Positions 41,232 through 49,939 of a stretch of DNA of 64,000 bases are shown in pieces (position 1 is the first letter of the stretch; every line of letters starts with the position of its first letter). This stretch comes from Desulfuromonadales bacterium (GTDB lineage Bacteria; Desulfobacterota; Desulfuromonadia; Geobacterales; Pseudopelobacteraceae). The notes beneath the pieces were generated by a model. That model made no database searches. It saw only the letters and a program-made list of their open reading frames with translations, and had not been told where the DNA came from. The DNA is taken from positions 23,026-87,025 of the forward strand of contig DUZS01000013.1 of the NCBI GenBank assembly GCA_013349405.1, written 5' to 3'. A program made the position numbers and the translations under genes.

Positions 41232-41613
41232 TTACATCTCCATAATCACCGGTAGTATCACCGGTCGCCGCTCGATGGTCTTTTTGCAGAAGCGCCGCAG
41301 CGCCTGGTGGACAGTGGTCTTCACCTCGTCAGAATCGCAGCGCATTTCGGTGTTGATTTCATCCAGTTCAAACGCCACCACTTTGTGCGCATCTTCCATA
41401 TATTCCTGACTTTCATCCTCGAAGACAAAACCGCGCGACACAATATCAGGGCAGTAAATAATGGCGCCGGTCGTCATATTAAGCCCGATGTTGACGATGC
41501 TTGCGGTCCCGCAGCACCATCCTGCCGACGTCACCCACCCCTTTGCCATCGACAAAAAATCGGCCTGATTCGATATGCTCGACAATCGCCGCTGTGTCGG
41601 AATAAAAGTAAAC
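41232..41613 (-). pseudogene. Truncated, frameshifted duplicate of RNase J 3' end
   Basis: Encodes GLNMTTGAIIYCPDIVSRGFVFEDESQEYMEDAHKVVAF...RRFCKKTIERRPVILPVIMEM and, in another frame, FYSDTAAIVEHIESGRFFVDGKGVGDVGRMVLRDRKH; matches the C-terminus of the intact gene at 45593-47266, with a ~23-nt deletion. Confidence 0.93.
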
Positions 41614-41903
41614 AACCTGGGGGGGCGGGGACTGGATACATATTTGCCAATTAATATGGATGACCCCAGAATTGCCCCCGATCTCTAAAAAAACGGGCAG
41701 GTTTTTACAGGGAGCTATTGGAGGCAGTTTTGATGCAGACAGAATACCGGGCGGGTTTTGGAATAACCTGAAGAACTGGCTGCATGTGCAGCTTTGCAAT
41801 GCCAGCAGTCCGTTAATTGTGATGGCGCTTGTGGAGATTGGCAGAATTACGAATGGGCGGTTAGGGGGTTAGCATTATTAAATTGGGGATAATTTCCCCG
41901 GAA

Positions 41904-42485
41904 TTACGGTGTCTCTCCCTGCATCACAACAACTCTGCTTTCTTCTTCTATAATTCGAAACATCGTGTGCCCAGTTGCTACCTGAACTGCCTTCTCTTCT
42001 GCCGATGTGTCGTCCTCGGTCATCTCCACCGGAGCCGTTTCAATCGGAGCAACGTCTTCGACAGGTATATCAGCCTGCATATCTGCAACTGCAGTTTCTG
42101 TCGGATTTATATTCATCTCTTCTTTTGAGACCAGGAAGTCGCTTTCATGAATATTCAGAGTCTGAAGAGCCTCGTACTGGTATTCCGGCGGCGCAACCGA
42201 CTGTACCTTAAGCCGGTCAATGTTCACAGTTTGAAGTGAATCCATCACACCGTTGGCCGGACTTCTGCCAACAACAGTTTTTTGCAACTGATCCAGTTCC
42301 CGCTCCCGCTGGGTTGTTGAATACGGCTTTACTGAAGATTGTGGCTGTACATTCGCAACAATAGCTGGACGTGTAAGTCGGCGACGCTCCTCTGCAAACT
42401 GCTGCTGAGGATCACCTGCAGCCTGACTGGCAGCAACTGCGCAGAGCAGAAATACGGAATCAACGTAGAATATGGCTGGTCGCAT
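41904..42485 (-). CDS. Hypothetical protein with N-terminal hydrophobic segment (ORF extends to 42665)
   Basis: MRPAIFYVDSVFLLCAVAASQAAG signal-like start; acidic C-terminus; no recognised domain. Confidence 0.5.
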   Translation of the reverse strand: MRPAIFYVDSVFLLCAVAASQAAGDPQQQFAEERRRLTRPAIVANVQPQSSVKPYSTTQRERELDQLQKTVVGRSPANGVMDSLQTVNIDRLKVQSVAPPEYQYEALQTLNIHESDFLVSKEEMNINPTETAVADMQADIPVEDVAPIETAPVEMTEDDTSAEEKAVQVATGHTMFRIIEEESRVVVMQGETP

Positions 42486-42553
42486 ACAACAGACACCTTG
42501 TAAAGTGACTACCGGACCCGCCGAAACGGGTCCGGAAAAAGACAAGCATCGGA

Positions 42554-43729
42554 TTATTTTTCTCTGCTGAAATATATTGCCTTTGATTGATTCCAATCTG
42601 TTGGCGTCCCCGCAAAAAAATTCGCATCCGTTTCTGTTGAACCGTACATCGAAGACACGATACAAACTTTGCCGCTTGCGTCAAGAACAGCTCCGCTATG
42701 TGCGGTTCCAACCACATTGACATTAGCGCTCCAGGTGGCACCATTATCGGAACTCTTATTAACAGTTATACGTCCGTCAGGTCCCCAGTTGACATAATGG
42801 CCGACAACCGTGATTACCTTGCTGGAATTGACCGTGATGGATGGATACGTGCCATATACCGTCGCATTAGGTGTAACCGGTCGCTTGGTCCAGGTCTTGC
42901 CGCCATTAGTTGTTACGGCAACCCAAATGCTTAATGATGTTGGCGTAGATTCTTTGTAGGCTATATAGATATTATTTGCGTCATAAACGGCTATCGAAAC
43001 ATTATCACTCGCATTTGGCGAGATCGGTACACTTGACCAGGTTGAGCTGCCAAAAGATTTTTTGTGAAATGTAACGCTGTTGCCTACATAATCTACTGCA
43101 TAAATGTTATTACTCCCGTCAATCGCGATGGCAAAATTATTCCAGTCAGCCCCCCACGGCAGAACAACAGGAGTCCCAAAGGTTGACTCTGCAGAATTTG
43201 CTGATGTATAGTTCAAGCCGTCAGAGGCACCAAAAAACAGATGGAGGCTGCCATTGGGCGCTGCGACAATCTTGGTTATCCACGGATCCACTGTTTGTGT
43301 GCCTGCGATGACGACGGGAGCACTCCAACCCGCCCCGGCAGGGCGATCAGCAAAAAATGAGTACATGAGTCCTTCTGTATCGGCCCATGTGGCAACAATA
43401 AGGTTCTTGCCGGTATAAAGTGGATCTTTGACTTTTACTATGCGTGGCTGTGTACCGGTTGCTGACAAGAGAGCCGGCACTCCCCAGGTTAAGCCTCCAT
43501 CTGTACTCCGCACAATCCTTGCTTCGCCGTTTGTACCATTGAACGCAACATAGACATTATTTCCATCAACAACAAGCTGCCTATTGTCGTTAATATCATC
43601 CATAAAGCCATCTGCCACCTTTGTCGACTTGGCACCCAGATTGAATACCGGGACCGCTGGCGTTGCAGCTAACGCCAGAGAAGCCGTCAACATAAGACCT
43701 GTCACAATTACTGCCATTCTTTTTAACAT
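42554..43729 (-). CDS. Secreted BNR/sialidase-like beta-propeller protein (ORF extends to 43783)
   Basis: Signal peptide MLKRMAVIVTGLMLTASLALAA; Asp-box-like RSTDGGLTWG, TTNGGKTWTKR, SSDNGATWS. Confidence 0.82.
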   Translation of the reverse strand: MLKRMAVIVTGLMLTASLALAATPAVPVFNLGAKSTKVADGFMDDINDNRQLVVDGNNVYVAFNGTNGEARIVRSTDGGLTWGVPALLSATGTQPRIVKVKDPLYTGKNLIVATWADTEGLMYSFFADRPAGAGWSAPVVIAGTQTVDPWITKIVAAPNGSLHLFFGASDGLNYTSANSAESTFGTPVVLPWGADWNNFAIAIDGSNNIYAVDYVGNSVTFHKKSFGSSTWSSVPISPNASDNVSIAVYDANNIYIAYKESTPTSLSIWVAVTTNGGKTWTKRPVTPNATVYGTYPSITVNSSKVITVVGHYVNWGPDGRITVNKSSDNGATWSANVNVVGTAHSGAVLDASGKVCIVSSMYGSTETDANFFAGTPTDWNQSKAIYFSREK

Positions 43730-44106
43730 ATTTTCTCCTTTAACATAAAATTCTGTGCTCAGCACAGATAGCGTGTAATTCAAGCAGATATAAACAGTAA
43801 TATGGTGATGATGCTCTGACCATTAAAAAATTTCTTCCCTTGCAGGTCGGCCGAACAATTCTAATTAAAGCAGGCGACGGTTACTATCATACTCAATTTA
43901 TTAAAGCAACTATAATTGCAACCAAAAATAGAATTTATTCATAGGCCATCCGGTGCAGCCGTTCTACCAAGCTTTGGGGGGGGGCTGTAGAGTTCTGGGG
44001 ACATAATTTCGGAAATGAGGGAGTGTTACGTGTCGCATTATTTGAGGCTCATTGTTACGAGGGAGTTCTGGGAACACACACGGTTTTATGAAACTTTCAG
44101 AAAATG

Positions 44107-44418
44107 TCACCCCCAATAAGCTGTATCGTGGGGACCAAGGGCAATGAACTTGATGGTGTCGTCAAGACTGTCAGGACAGTCTGCACAGAGGACAATGGCA
44201 TCGTCTCCCTTCTTTCGGCAGGTTGCGCAGTAAAGGAAAATAATCAGGAAATTGCGTTTGACTGAGCAACTGTAGAAACCACGAAAGTTTCCTTTGAGCG
44301 GTTCACCCAGAGCCACTGGACTTTCGCAGATCATAGTCACTTTTTTTCGGACAGCTTCTTTTATTGAACTGTGTTTTTTGAGAGAGGCAGCAAAATCATC
44401 ACTAAAAACAAGATTCAT
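44107..44418 (-). CDS. RelE/ParE-superfamily-like toxin
   Basis: 103 aa; PVALGEPLKGNFRGFYSCSVKRNFLIIFLYC pattern; overlaps upstream antitoxin-size ORF by 4 nt. Confidence 0.75.
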   Translation of the reverse strand: MNLVFSDDFAASLKKHSSIKEAVRKKVTMICESPVALGEPLKGNFRGFYSCSVKRNFLIIFLYCATCRKKGDDAIVLCADCPDSLDDTIKFIALGPHDTAYWG

Positions 44419-44669
44419 TTAAAAACCTCATCATAACTGAGCCAACTGACGGTACCTGCTTTAACTCGTTCAATTGTGCTTAGAAGTGAATCAGAAAAAT
44501 CAGGGTCTGCCAGTATCGTTTCAGTAGGGTCATTTTCCTTAACCCGCTTCAGCTTTAGAGCGAATTGGGTAAAGACCTCGGAAACCGTTGTTCGCTGGGT
44601 TTCAGCATATTCTTTGATAAAGTCAATTAAGTCGGCGTCAAGAGTAAGGTTGATTCGAGATTTTTGCAT
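44415..44669 (-). CDS. Antitoxin partner of 44107-44418
   Basis: 84 aa; ribbon-helix-helix-like RINLTLDADLIDFIKEYAETQRTTVSEVF; overlaps toxin start. Confidence 0.72.
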   Translation of the reverse strand: MQKSRINLTLDADLIDFIKEYAETQRTTVSEVFTQFALKLKRVKENDPTETILADPDFSDSLLSTIERVKAGTVSWLSYDEVFK

Positions 44670-44807
44670 AGCGCACCTCCTGGATGTTACATTATGCGCA
44701 TGACATGCGTCTTGTCAAGTTAGGTCATCACACCAATCAGTTTCTTGCTTGCCACATTTCCAATCATTGAGTACATTGATGTCACTGCAATCACTGGAGG
44801 CACTCAA

Positions 44808-45053
44808 ATGGCTAGTATTACTGTTAGAAATATTGATGAATCATTGAAAACCAAACTTCGTCTGCAATCGGCACAGCATGGCTGCTCGATGGAAGCTGAG
44901 GTGCGCAATATTCTGCGTCAGGTTCTCTTGCCGTCCGCAGCTCAGTCTGATTTTGCTGTTCGTGTTCATCAGCGCTTTGCTGCTTTGAATATGGATACCC
45001 TGTCGATCCCGTCACGTCAGGAAGTACGTACTCCCCCGGACATGGATATTTGA
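44808..45053 (+). CDS. FitA/VapB-type antitoxin (ORF extends to 44745)
   Basis: MASITVRNIDESLKTKLRLQSAQHGCSMEAEVRNILRQVL. Confidence 0.9.
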   Translation: MASITVRNIDESLKTKLRLQSAQHGCSMEAEVRNILRQVLLPSAAQSDFAVRVHQRFAALNMDTLSIPSRQEVRTPPDMDI

Positions 45054-45055
45054 TT

Positions 45056-45487
45056 ATGGGTGGCATTATACTGGATACCAATGTGCTGTCAGAATTGATG
45101 CGGTCGCAGCCAGATCCTGTCGTGCTGGAGTGGTTTGCGCGTCAAACTTCGGTGATTTTTTATACGACTGCAATTACACAGGCGGAAATAATGCTTGGTG
45201 TTGCACTTCTGCCTGCCGGCAAACGCCGTCAGGCGCTTGCGGAAGCTGCCGAGAAAATGTTCCGGGAAGATTTTTTTGGCAACTGCCTCCCGTTCGATGA
45301 ATCTTGCTCCCATCACTATGCTTACCTTGTTGCAAACCGCCGCCGCTCAGGTTTTTCAATCACAACCGAAGATGCCCAGATTGCCGCGATAGCCCTGAAT
45401 CGCACCATGCCGCTTGCCACTAGAAACACCAAGGACTTTCTTCATATTGAAGGGCTGACTCTTCATAACCCTTGGTTCCTGCCATAA
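45056..45487 (+). CDS. FitB/VapC-type PIN-domain toxin
   Basis: MGGIILDTNVLSELMRSQPDPVVLEWFARQ...TQAEIMLGVALLPAGKRR; immediately follows FitA-like ORF. Confidence 0.92.
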   Translation: MGGIILDTNVLSELMRSQPDPVVLEWFARQTSVIFYTTAITQAEIMLGVALLPAGKRRQALAEAAEKMFREDFFGNCLPFDESCSHHYAYLVANRRRSGFSITTEDAQIAAIALNRTMPLATRNTKDFLHIEGLTLHNPWFLP

Positions 45488-45592
45488 CACACCACAGGGG
45501 TAACCCTCTCCCTCAGGGAGAAGGGATTGTTTAAGCTTTTGCGGTGGATTAGAACGAATCAGGTAGAATGATGAGCGTATTTGAGATACCGG

Positions 45593-47266
45593 CTACATCT
45601 CCATAATCACCGGTAGTATCACCGGTCGTCGCTCGATGGTCTTTTTGCAGAAGCGCCGCAACGCCTGACGGACGACTGTTTTCACCTCTTCAGCATCGCA
45701 GCGCATTTCGGTGTTAATCTCCTCCAGCGCGAACGCCACAACCTTGCGGGCATCTTCCAGATATTCCTGACTTTCATCCTCGAAGACAAAACCGCGCGAC
45801 ACAATATCAGGGCCGTATATAACAGCCCCCGTGGTCATATTCAGTCCGATGATAACGACGATCATACCGTCTTCCGAGAGATGCTTGCGGTCCCGCAGCA
45901 CCATCCTGCCGACATCACCCACCCCTTTACCGTCGACAAAAACCCTGCCTGATTCGATATGCTCGACAATCGCGGCGGTGTCCGAATAAAAGGAAACGAT
46001 TTGTCCATTGGTCGCGAGGATGCAGCGTTCCTCAGGGATGCCGACTTTACGGGCCAGTTGGATATGTTTGATCAGATGACGGTATTCTCCGTGAATCGGA
46101 ATGAAAAAGCGCGGCTGCACGGTGTTGAGCATCAATTTCAACTCTTCCTGGCTGGCGTGCCCGGAAACATGCACCTCGGAGACCCGTTCATGAAAAACTT
46201 CGGCGCCGCGGCGGTAGAGATGATTGATCAGTTCCGAGATGGTACGCTCATTGCCCGGAATGACGCGGGAGGAGAGGATAACGGTATCACCTTTTTCGAG
46301 TTTGATCTGTTTATGATCGTCCATGGCGATGCGGGTCAGAGCGCTCATCGGCTCCCCCTGGCTGCCGGTGGAGATGATGCAGACCTGTTCCGGGGGCAGA
46401 TGAGGTAGTTCGCGCAGATCCATGAGATCTTCGTCGGCAATCGTCAGATAGCCTAAATCCCGGGCGATCTGAACATTTTTCAGCATCGAACGGCCATTAA
46501 GGAGGATCTTGCGGCCGCAGCGTGTGGCGACATCGACAACCTGTTGGACACGGTGGATGCTGCTGGAGAATGCCGCGACAATGATACGGCCCGTGCATTT
46601 CGGGAAAATATCGCCGAACGCTTCACCGACATATTTTTCCGAGAGCGTGTACCCTTCGCGCTCGACATTGGTGGAGTCCGACAACAGTGCCAGAACACCC
46701 GCTTCGCCGTAGCGCGACAGGCTGGCCAGATCGGTCAGCTGGCCGTCTACCGGGGTGTGATCAATTTTGAAATCGCCGGTATGAATGACAACCCCTTCCG
46801 GACAGGTTATTGCCAGAGCACAGCCATCAACAATAGAATGGGCCACGCGCAGGAACTCGACCTGAAACGAGCCGATTGCCACGGTTTCGCGAGGTACTAC
46901 GATTATCAGCTCGACGGCGCCGTCCAGTTTGTACTCCTCCAGTTTGGCGGTAACGAGACCGAGTGTCAGGGCAGTGCCGTAGACCGGAACATTGAGTTCC
47001 TGCAGGACAAAGGGGAGGGCGCCGATGTGGTCTTCGTGACCGTGCGTAAGACAGATCGCCCGTACCTGTTCCGAACGCTCCCGCAGCCAGGTGATGTCAG
47101 GGATGACATAGTCGATGCCGAGCATGTCGGGGGTGGGAAACATCAGGCCGCAATCGACGATCATAATATCGTCACCATACTGGTAGGCCATCATGTTCAT
47201 GCCGATTTCGCCCAAACCGCCGAGGGCGACTATCTGCAGTGCTGAATATGATTCTGCTCCATCCAT
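45593..47266 (-). CDS. rnj: Ribonuclease J
   Basis: LGGLGEIGMNMMAYQYGDDIMIVDCGLMFP, THGHEDHIGALPFVL, HVSGHASQEELKLMLNTVQPRFFIPIHGEYRHL. Confidence 0.95.
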   Translation of the reverse strand: MDGAESYSALQIVALGGLGEIGMNMMAYQYGDDIMIVDCGLMFPTPDMLGIDYVIPDITWLRERSEQVRAICLTHGHEDHIGALPFVLQELNVPVYGTALTLGLVTAKLEEYKLDGAVELIIVVPRETVAIGSFQVEFLRVAHSIVDGCALAITCPEGVVIHTGDFKIDHTPVDGQLTDLASLSRYGEAGVLALLSDSTNVEREGYTLSEKYVGEAFGDIFPKCTGRIIVAAFSSSIHRVQQVVDVATRCGRKILLNGRSMLKNVQIARDLGYLTIADEDLMDLRELPHLPPEQVCIISTGSQGEPMSALTRIAMDDHKQIKLEKGDTVILSSRVIPGNERTISELINHLYRRGAEVFHERVSEVHVSGHASQEELKLMLNTVQPRFFIPIHGEYRHLIKHIQLARKVGIPEERCILATNGQIVSFYSDTAAIVEHIESGRVFVDGKGVGDVGRMVLRDRKHLSEDGMIVVIIGLNMTTGAVIYGPDIVSRGFVFEDESQEYLEDARKVVAFALEEINTEMRCDAEEVKTVVRQALRRFCKKTIERRPVILPVIMEM

Positions 47267-47269
47267 AGC

Positions 47270-47671
47270 TTATCTTTCCTGTTGCAGGGGTACCAGCGCG
47301 GCAATTTTCTTATCGCATTTTTCGATCCAGCTCATACCGGGTGTGACCAGCCAGTGGTCGGCGTAGAACGAACTGCGCAGGGAGCGATAGGCAATCAGGG
47401 CGCGGTTTACATCGCCGAGACGTTCATTGGTTTCACCGATCAGCCAGAGCTTTTCTGCAGCCATTTCAATGGTCGGGTGGTAGGGGATATACATGTGCAG
47501 AGCGGATTCGTATCCGGCCACCGCGCCGGTAAAATCGCCCTTGCGATAGGCTTCTTCGCCCCGGCTGAACTGACTGCTCATGCGCCACCAGGTTCCTGCA
47601 AGGAAAAGGAGCATGCTGATCAGGCAGATAACGATGCCATTGGCGATGATGTTTTTCAGCTGTTCGTTCAT
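47270..47671 (-). CDS. Membrane-anchored TPR-like protein
   Basis: One N-terminal TM helix then EEAYRKGDFTGAVAGYESALHMYIPYHPTIEMAAEKLW. Confidence 0.7.
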   Translation of the reverse strand: MNEQLKNIIANGIVICLISMLLFLAGTWWRMSSQFSRGEEAYRKGDFTGAVAGYESALHMYIPYHPTIEMAAEKLWLIGETNERLGDVNRALIAYRSLRSSFYADHWLVTPGMSWIEKCDKKIAALVPLQQER

Positions 47672-47675
47672 GAAA

Positions 47676-47867
47676 TTACCTGCCCTGGAAAAAACCGGGA
47701 ATAAAGGTGAGCAGAACGCCTAACGCACACGAGACAACTCCGCACAGGACGACAACCGCTGCCGCGATGTCAAAGGGTTTTTTCAAGCGATGAGCCGCTG
47801 GAAATCCCCAGATCATGCCGGCCAAACCGGCGATAATCAGTACAATATACTGATAACCGATAGTCAT
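47676..47867 (-). CDS. Small two-TM membrane protein
   Basis: 63 aa with two hydrophobic helices, tightly packed between neighbouring minus-strand genes. Confidence 0.6.
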   Translation of the reverse strand: MTIGYQYIVLIIAGLAGMIWGFPAAHRLKKPFDIAAAVVVLCGVVSCALGVLLTFIPGFFQGR

Positions 47868-48572
47868 TCAATGCTCCAGAACGGATTCAATCTGTTTTCG
47901 TACCTGCTCCATCATCCAGCTTTCTGCTTCACTCCTGCGGAGTTCGGAAGGGAACGCGACCGGAGGATGCAATGTGATGCTGATATTGCCGCTGAACAGC
48001 CTGATCCGGTTGGCCGGATTTACCCGCCCGCTGCCGTTGATCGTAACCGGAATGACCGGTACGTCTGCTTTACGCGCAAGTATGAACCCGCCGCGTTTGA
48101 ACGGCAGCAGGGTGCCGTCCGTTGTGCGGGTCCCCTCGGGAAACAGGACGACGCTCTTGCCCTGATTAATCGCCGCTGCGGCCTCATCAAGACTCTGCAG
48201 CGCTTTACGGCCATCGCCGCGATCGAGGGGGATATAGCCGCCACGGCGCATGGCATGGCCGAACAGCGGAATTTCGAAGAGTTCCTTCTTGGCAATCCAG
48301 TAAAAGCGTCGCGGCATAGCCGCCAGAAGAGCTAAAATATCAAAGTTGCTCTGATGGTTGCTCATAAAGATCACCGCTCCTTCCGGGAGCAGTTCACTGC
48401 CGCTGACCGTTACCTTGACCCCGTTCAGCGCCAGCATCAACCGTGCCCAGGTGCGGGCGTGCCAGGCATGAACGCGTCCACTCCCGTCAAAAAGCGTCGA
48501 AAGAACGGAGCTGACCGAAAACAGGAGTGTCAGAGGGATAAAAACCGCCAGGTAGAGGTACGCGCGAATCAT
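47868..48572 (-). CDS. plsC: 1-acyl-sn-glycerol-3-phosphate acyltransferase (ORF extends to 48737)
   Basis: FMSNHQSNFDILAL (HX4D) and VVLFPEGTRT motifs. Confidence 0.92.
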   Translation of the reverse strand: MIRAYLYLAVFIPLTLLFSVSSVLSTLFDGSGRVHAWHARTWARLMLALNGVKVTVSGSELLPEGAVIFMSNHQSNFDILALLAAMPRRFYWIAKKELFEIPLFGHAMRRGGYIPLDRGDGRKALQSLDEAAAAINQGKSVVLFPEGTRTTDGTLLPFKRGGFILARKADVPVIPVTINGSGRVNPANRIRLFSGNISITLHPPVAFPSELRRSEAESWMMEQVRKQIESVLEH

Positions 48573-48576
48573 CGCC

Positions 48577-48897
48577 TTAATCCAAAGAGGTACGGAAGCG
48601 TTTTTTTTCTGACACGATGCGTTTTTCTGTGAGGCGATTTTCTTTTGTTCTTTTCGGCACACGAGTGGCGATACGTTTTTTGATAATGCGCTCACGACGT
48701 GCCAAAGCATGGCGCAGTCGTTCCATGGCAACTGCACGGTTTTGGAACTGGCTGCGATTCTCCGAAGCCTGAGCCACGATTCCGGTCGGCAGGTGGCGGA
48801 TTCGTACCGCTGAATCAGTGGTATTGCGGTGCTGTCCCCCCGGACCGGAGCCGCGGTAAAATTCGATTTTTATGTCAGCTTCATGGATTTCGATCAC
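48577..48897 (-). CDS. Stand-alone RF-1 domain (GGQ) protein, peptide-release-factor-like
   Basis: [42 protein letters not shown] followed by a basic tail; 106 aa, no codon-recognition domain. Confidence 0.88.
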   Translation of the reverse strand: MIEIHEADIKIEFYRGSGPGGQHRNTTDSAVRIRHLPTGIVAQASENRSQFQNRAVAMERLRHALARRERIIKKRIATRVPKRTKENRLTEKRIVSEKKRFRTSLD

Positions 48898-48912
48898 AAA
48901 TTGGTTATCCTG

Positions 48913-49932
48913 CTACCCTTCTGCCTTCAAGTCACGGGCCATCAGTTCAATGACCGCCTGCCGCGCCGGTTTGTTCTCGTGCAGAATCTGGTAGGTCTTC
49001 TCCACGATCGGCATTTCGGCGCCACGCTTACGGGAGAGCTGATAAACGGACGCGGCGCTCTTGACCCCTTCTGCGACCATACGCATCTCGGCAAGAATAT
49101 CGGTCAGCATCATTCCCTGACCAAGCTTGAAGCCGACGGTACGGTTGCGGGAAAGATCACCGGTGCAGGTTAACACCAGATCTCCCATGCCGGCTAATCC
49201 CGAAAAGGTCGTGCTTTGCGCCCCCATGGTCTGTCCGAGACGGTTCATTTCTGCAAGGCCGCGTGTAATCAGGGCGGCTCGGGCGTTGTGGCCGAAGCCG
49301 AGGCCGTCGCAGATTCCGGCGGCAATGGCGATAACGTTTTTAACGGCCCCGCCCAGTTCGACACCGATAACATCACTATTGGTATAGACCCGGAGGCAGG
49401 GGCAGCTGAAAGCGGCCTGAACCCGCCCGGCTGCAGTGGCATTCCGTGACGCAGCGACTATCAGTGAGGGAAGTTCCTGAGCGACTTCGCGGGCAAAGGT
49501 CGGCCCGGAGAGTGCGACATACCGGGCCAGCGCATCGTCACCGAGCAACTCTCCGCATATGAGGGACACCGTCTGGAGGGTTTCCAGTTCAATCCCTTTT
49601 GAGGCATTGGCAATAATCGCGTCATGGGTAATATGGGGGGCCAGCTGTTTCAGCACACCGCGCATCACCTGAACCGGCGTTACCAGCAGCACAATGCTGC
49701 GTCCGCGTACGGCTTCCTCCAGGTCTCCCGTGCAGGCGAGAGTCGGGTGCAGGTTGATTCCGGGGAGATAGAGCGAATTGGTACGGCGTGCATTAATTTC
49801 CGCCACGAGTTCCGGCTCATATGCCCAGAGCACCGTATCATTGCCGTTAGCCGCCAGACGACCGGCTAACGCGGTACCCCAGCTGCCGCCACCGATAACG
49901 GCGATCCGTTCGATCTCTCTCGTTCTGCTCAT
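48913..49932 (-). CDS. gpsA: NAD(P)H-dependent glycerol-3-phosphate dehydrogenase (ORF extends to 50025)
   Basis: IAVIGGGSWGTALAGRLAANG, LSGPTFAREVAQELPS, GGAVKNVIAIAAGICDGLGFGHNARAALITRGL. Confidence 0.96.
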   Translation of the reverse strand: MSRTREIERIAVIGGGSWGTALAGRLAANGNDTVLWAYEPELVAEINARRTNSLYLPGINLHPTLACTGDLEEAVRGRSIVLLVTPVQVMRGVLKQLAPHITHDAIIANASKGIELETLQTVSLICGELLGDDALARYVALSGPTFAREVAQELPSLIVAASRNATAAGRVQAAFSCPCLRVYTNSDVIGVELGGAVKNVIAIAAGICDGLGFGHNARAALITRGLAEMNRLGQTMGAQSTTFSGLAGMGDLVLTCTGDLSRNRTVGFKLGQGMMLTDILAEMRMVAEGVKSAASVYQLSRKRGAEMPIVEKTYQILHENKPARQAVIELMARDLKAEG

Positions 49933-49939
49933 TACCTCC

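Noticed and set aside
41660-41872. 70-aa ORF following the rnj fragment
   Set aside because: Could be a remnant of a mobile element, but I cannot recognise a family; not reported as a gene.
43975-43984. Run of nine G residues as a possible phase-variation tract
   Set aside because: Lies in non-coding sequence with no ORF reading through it and is not positioned in an evident promoter spacer.
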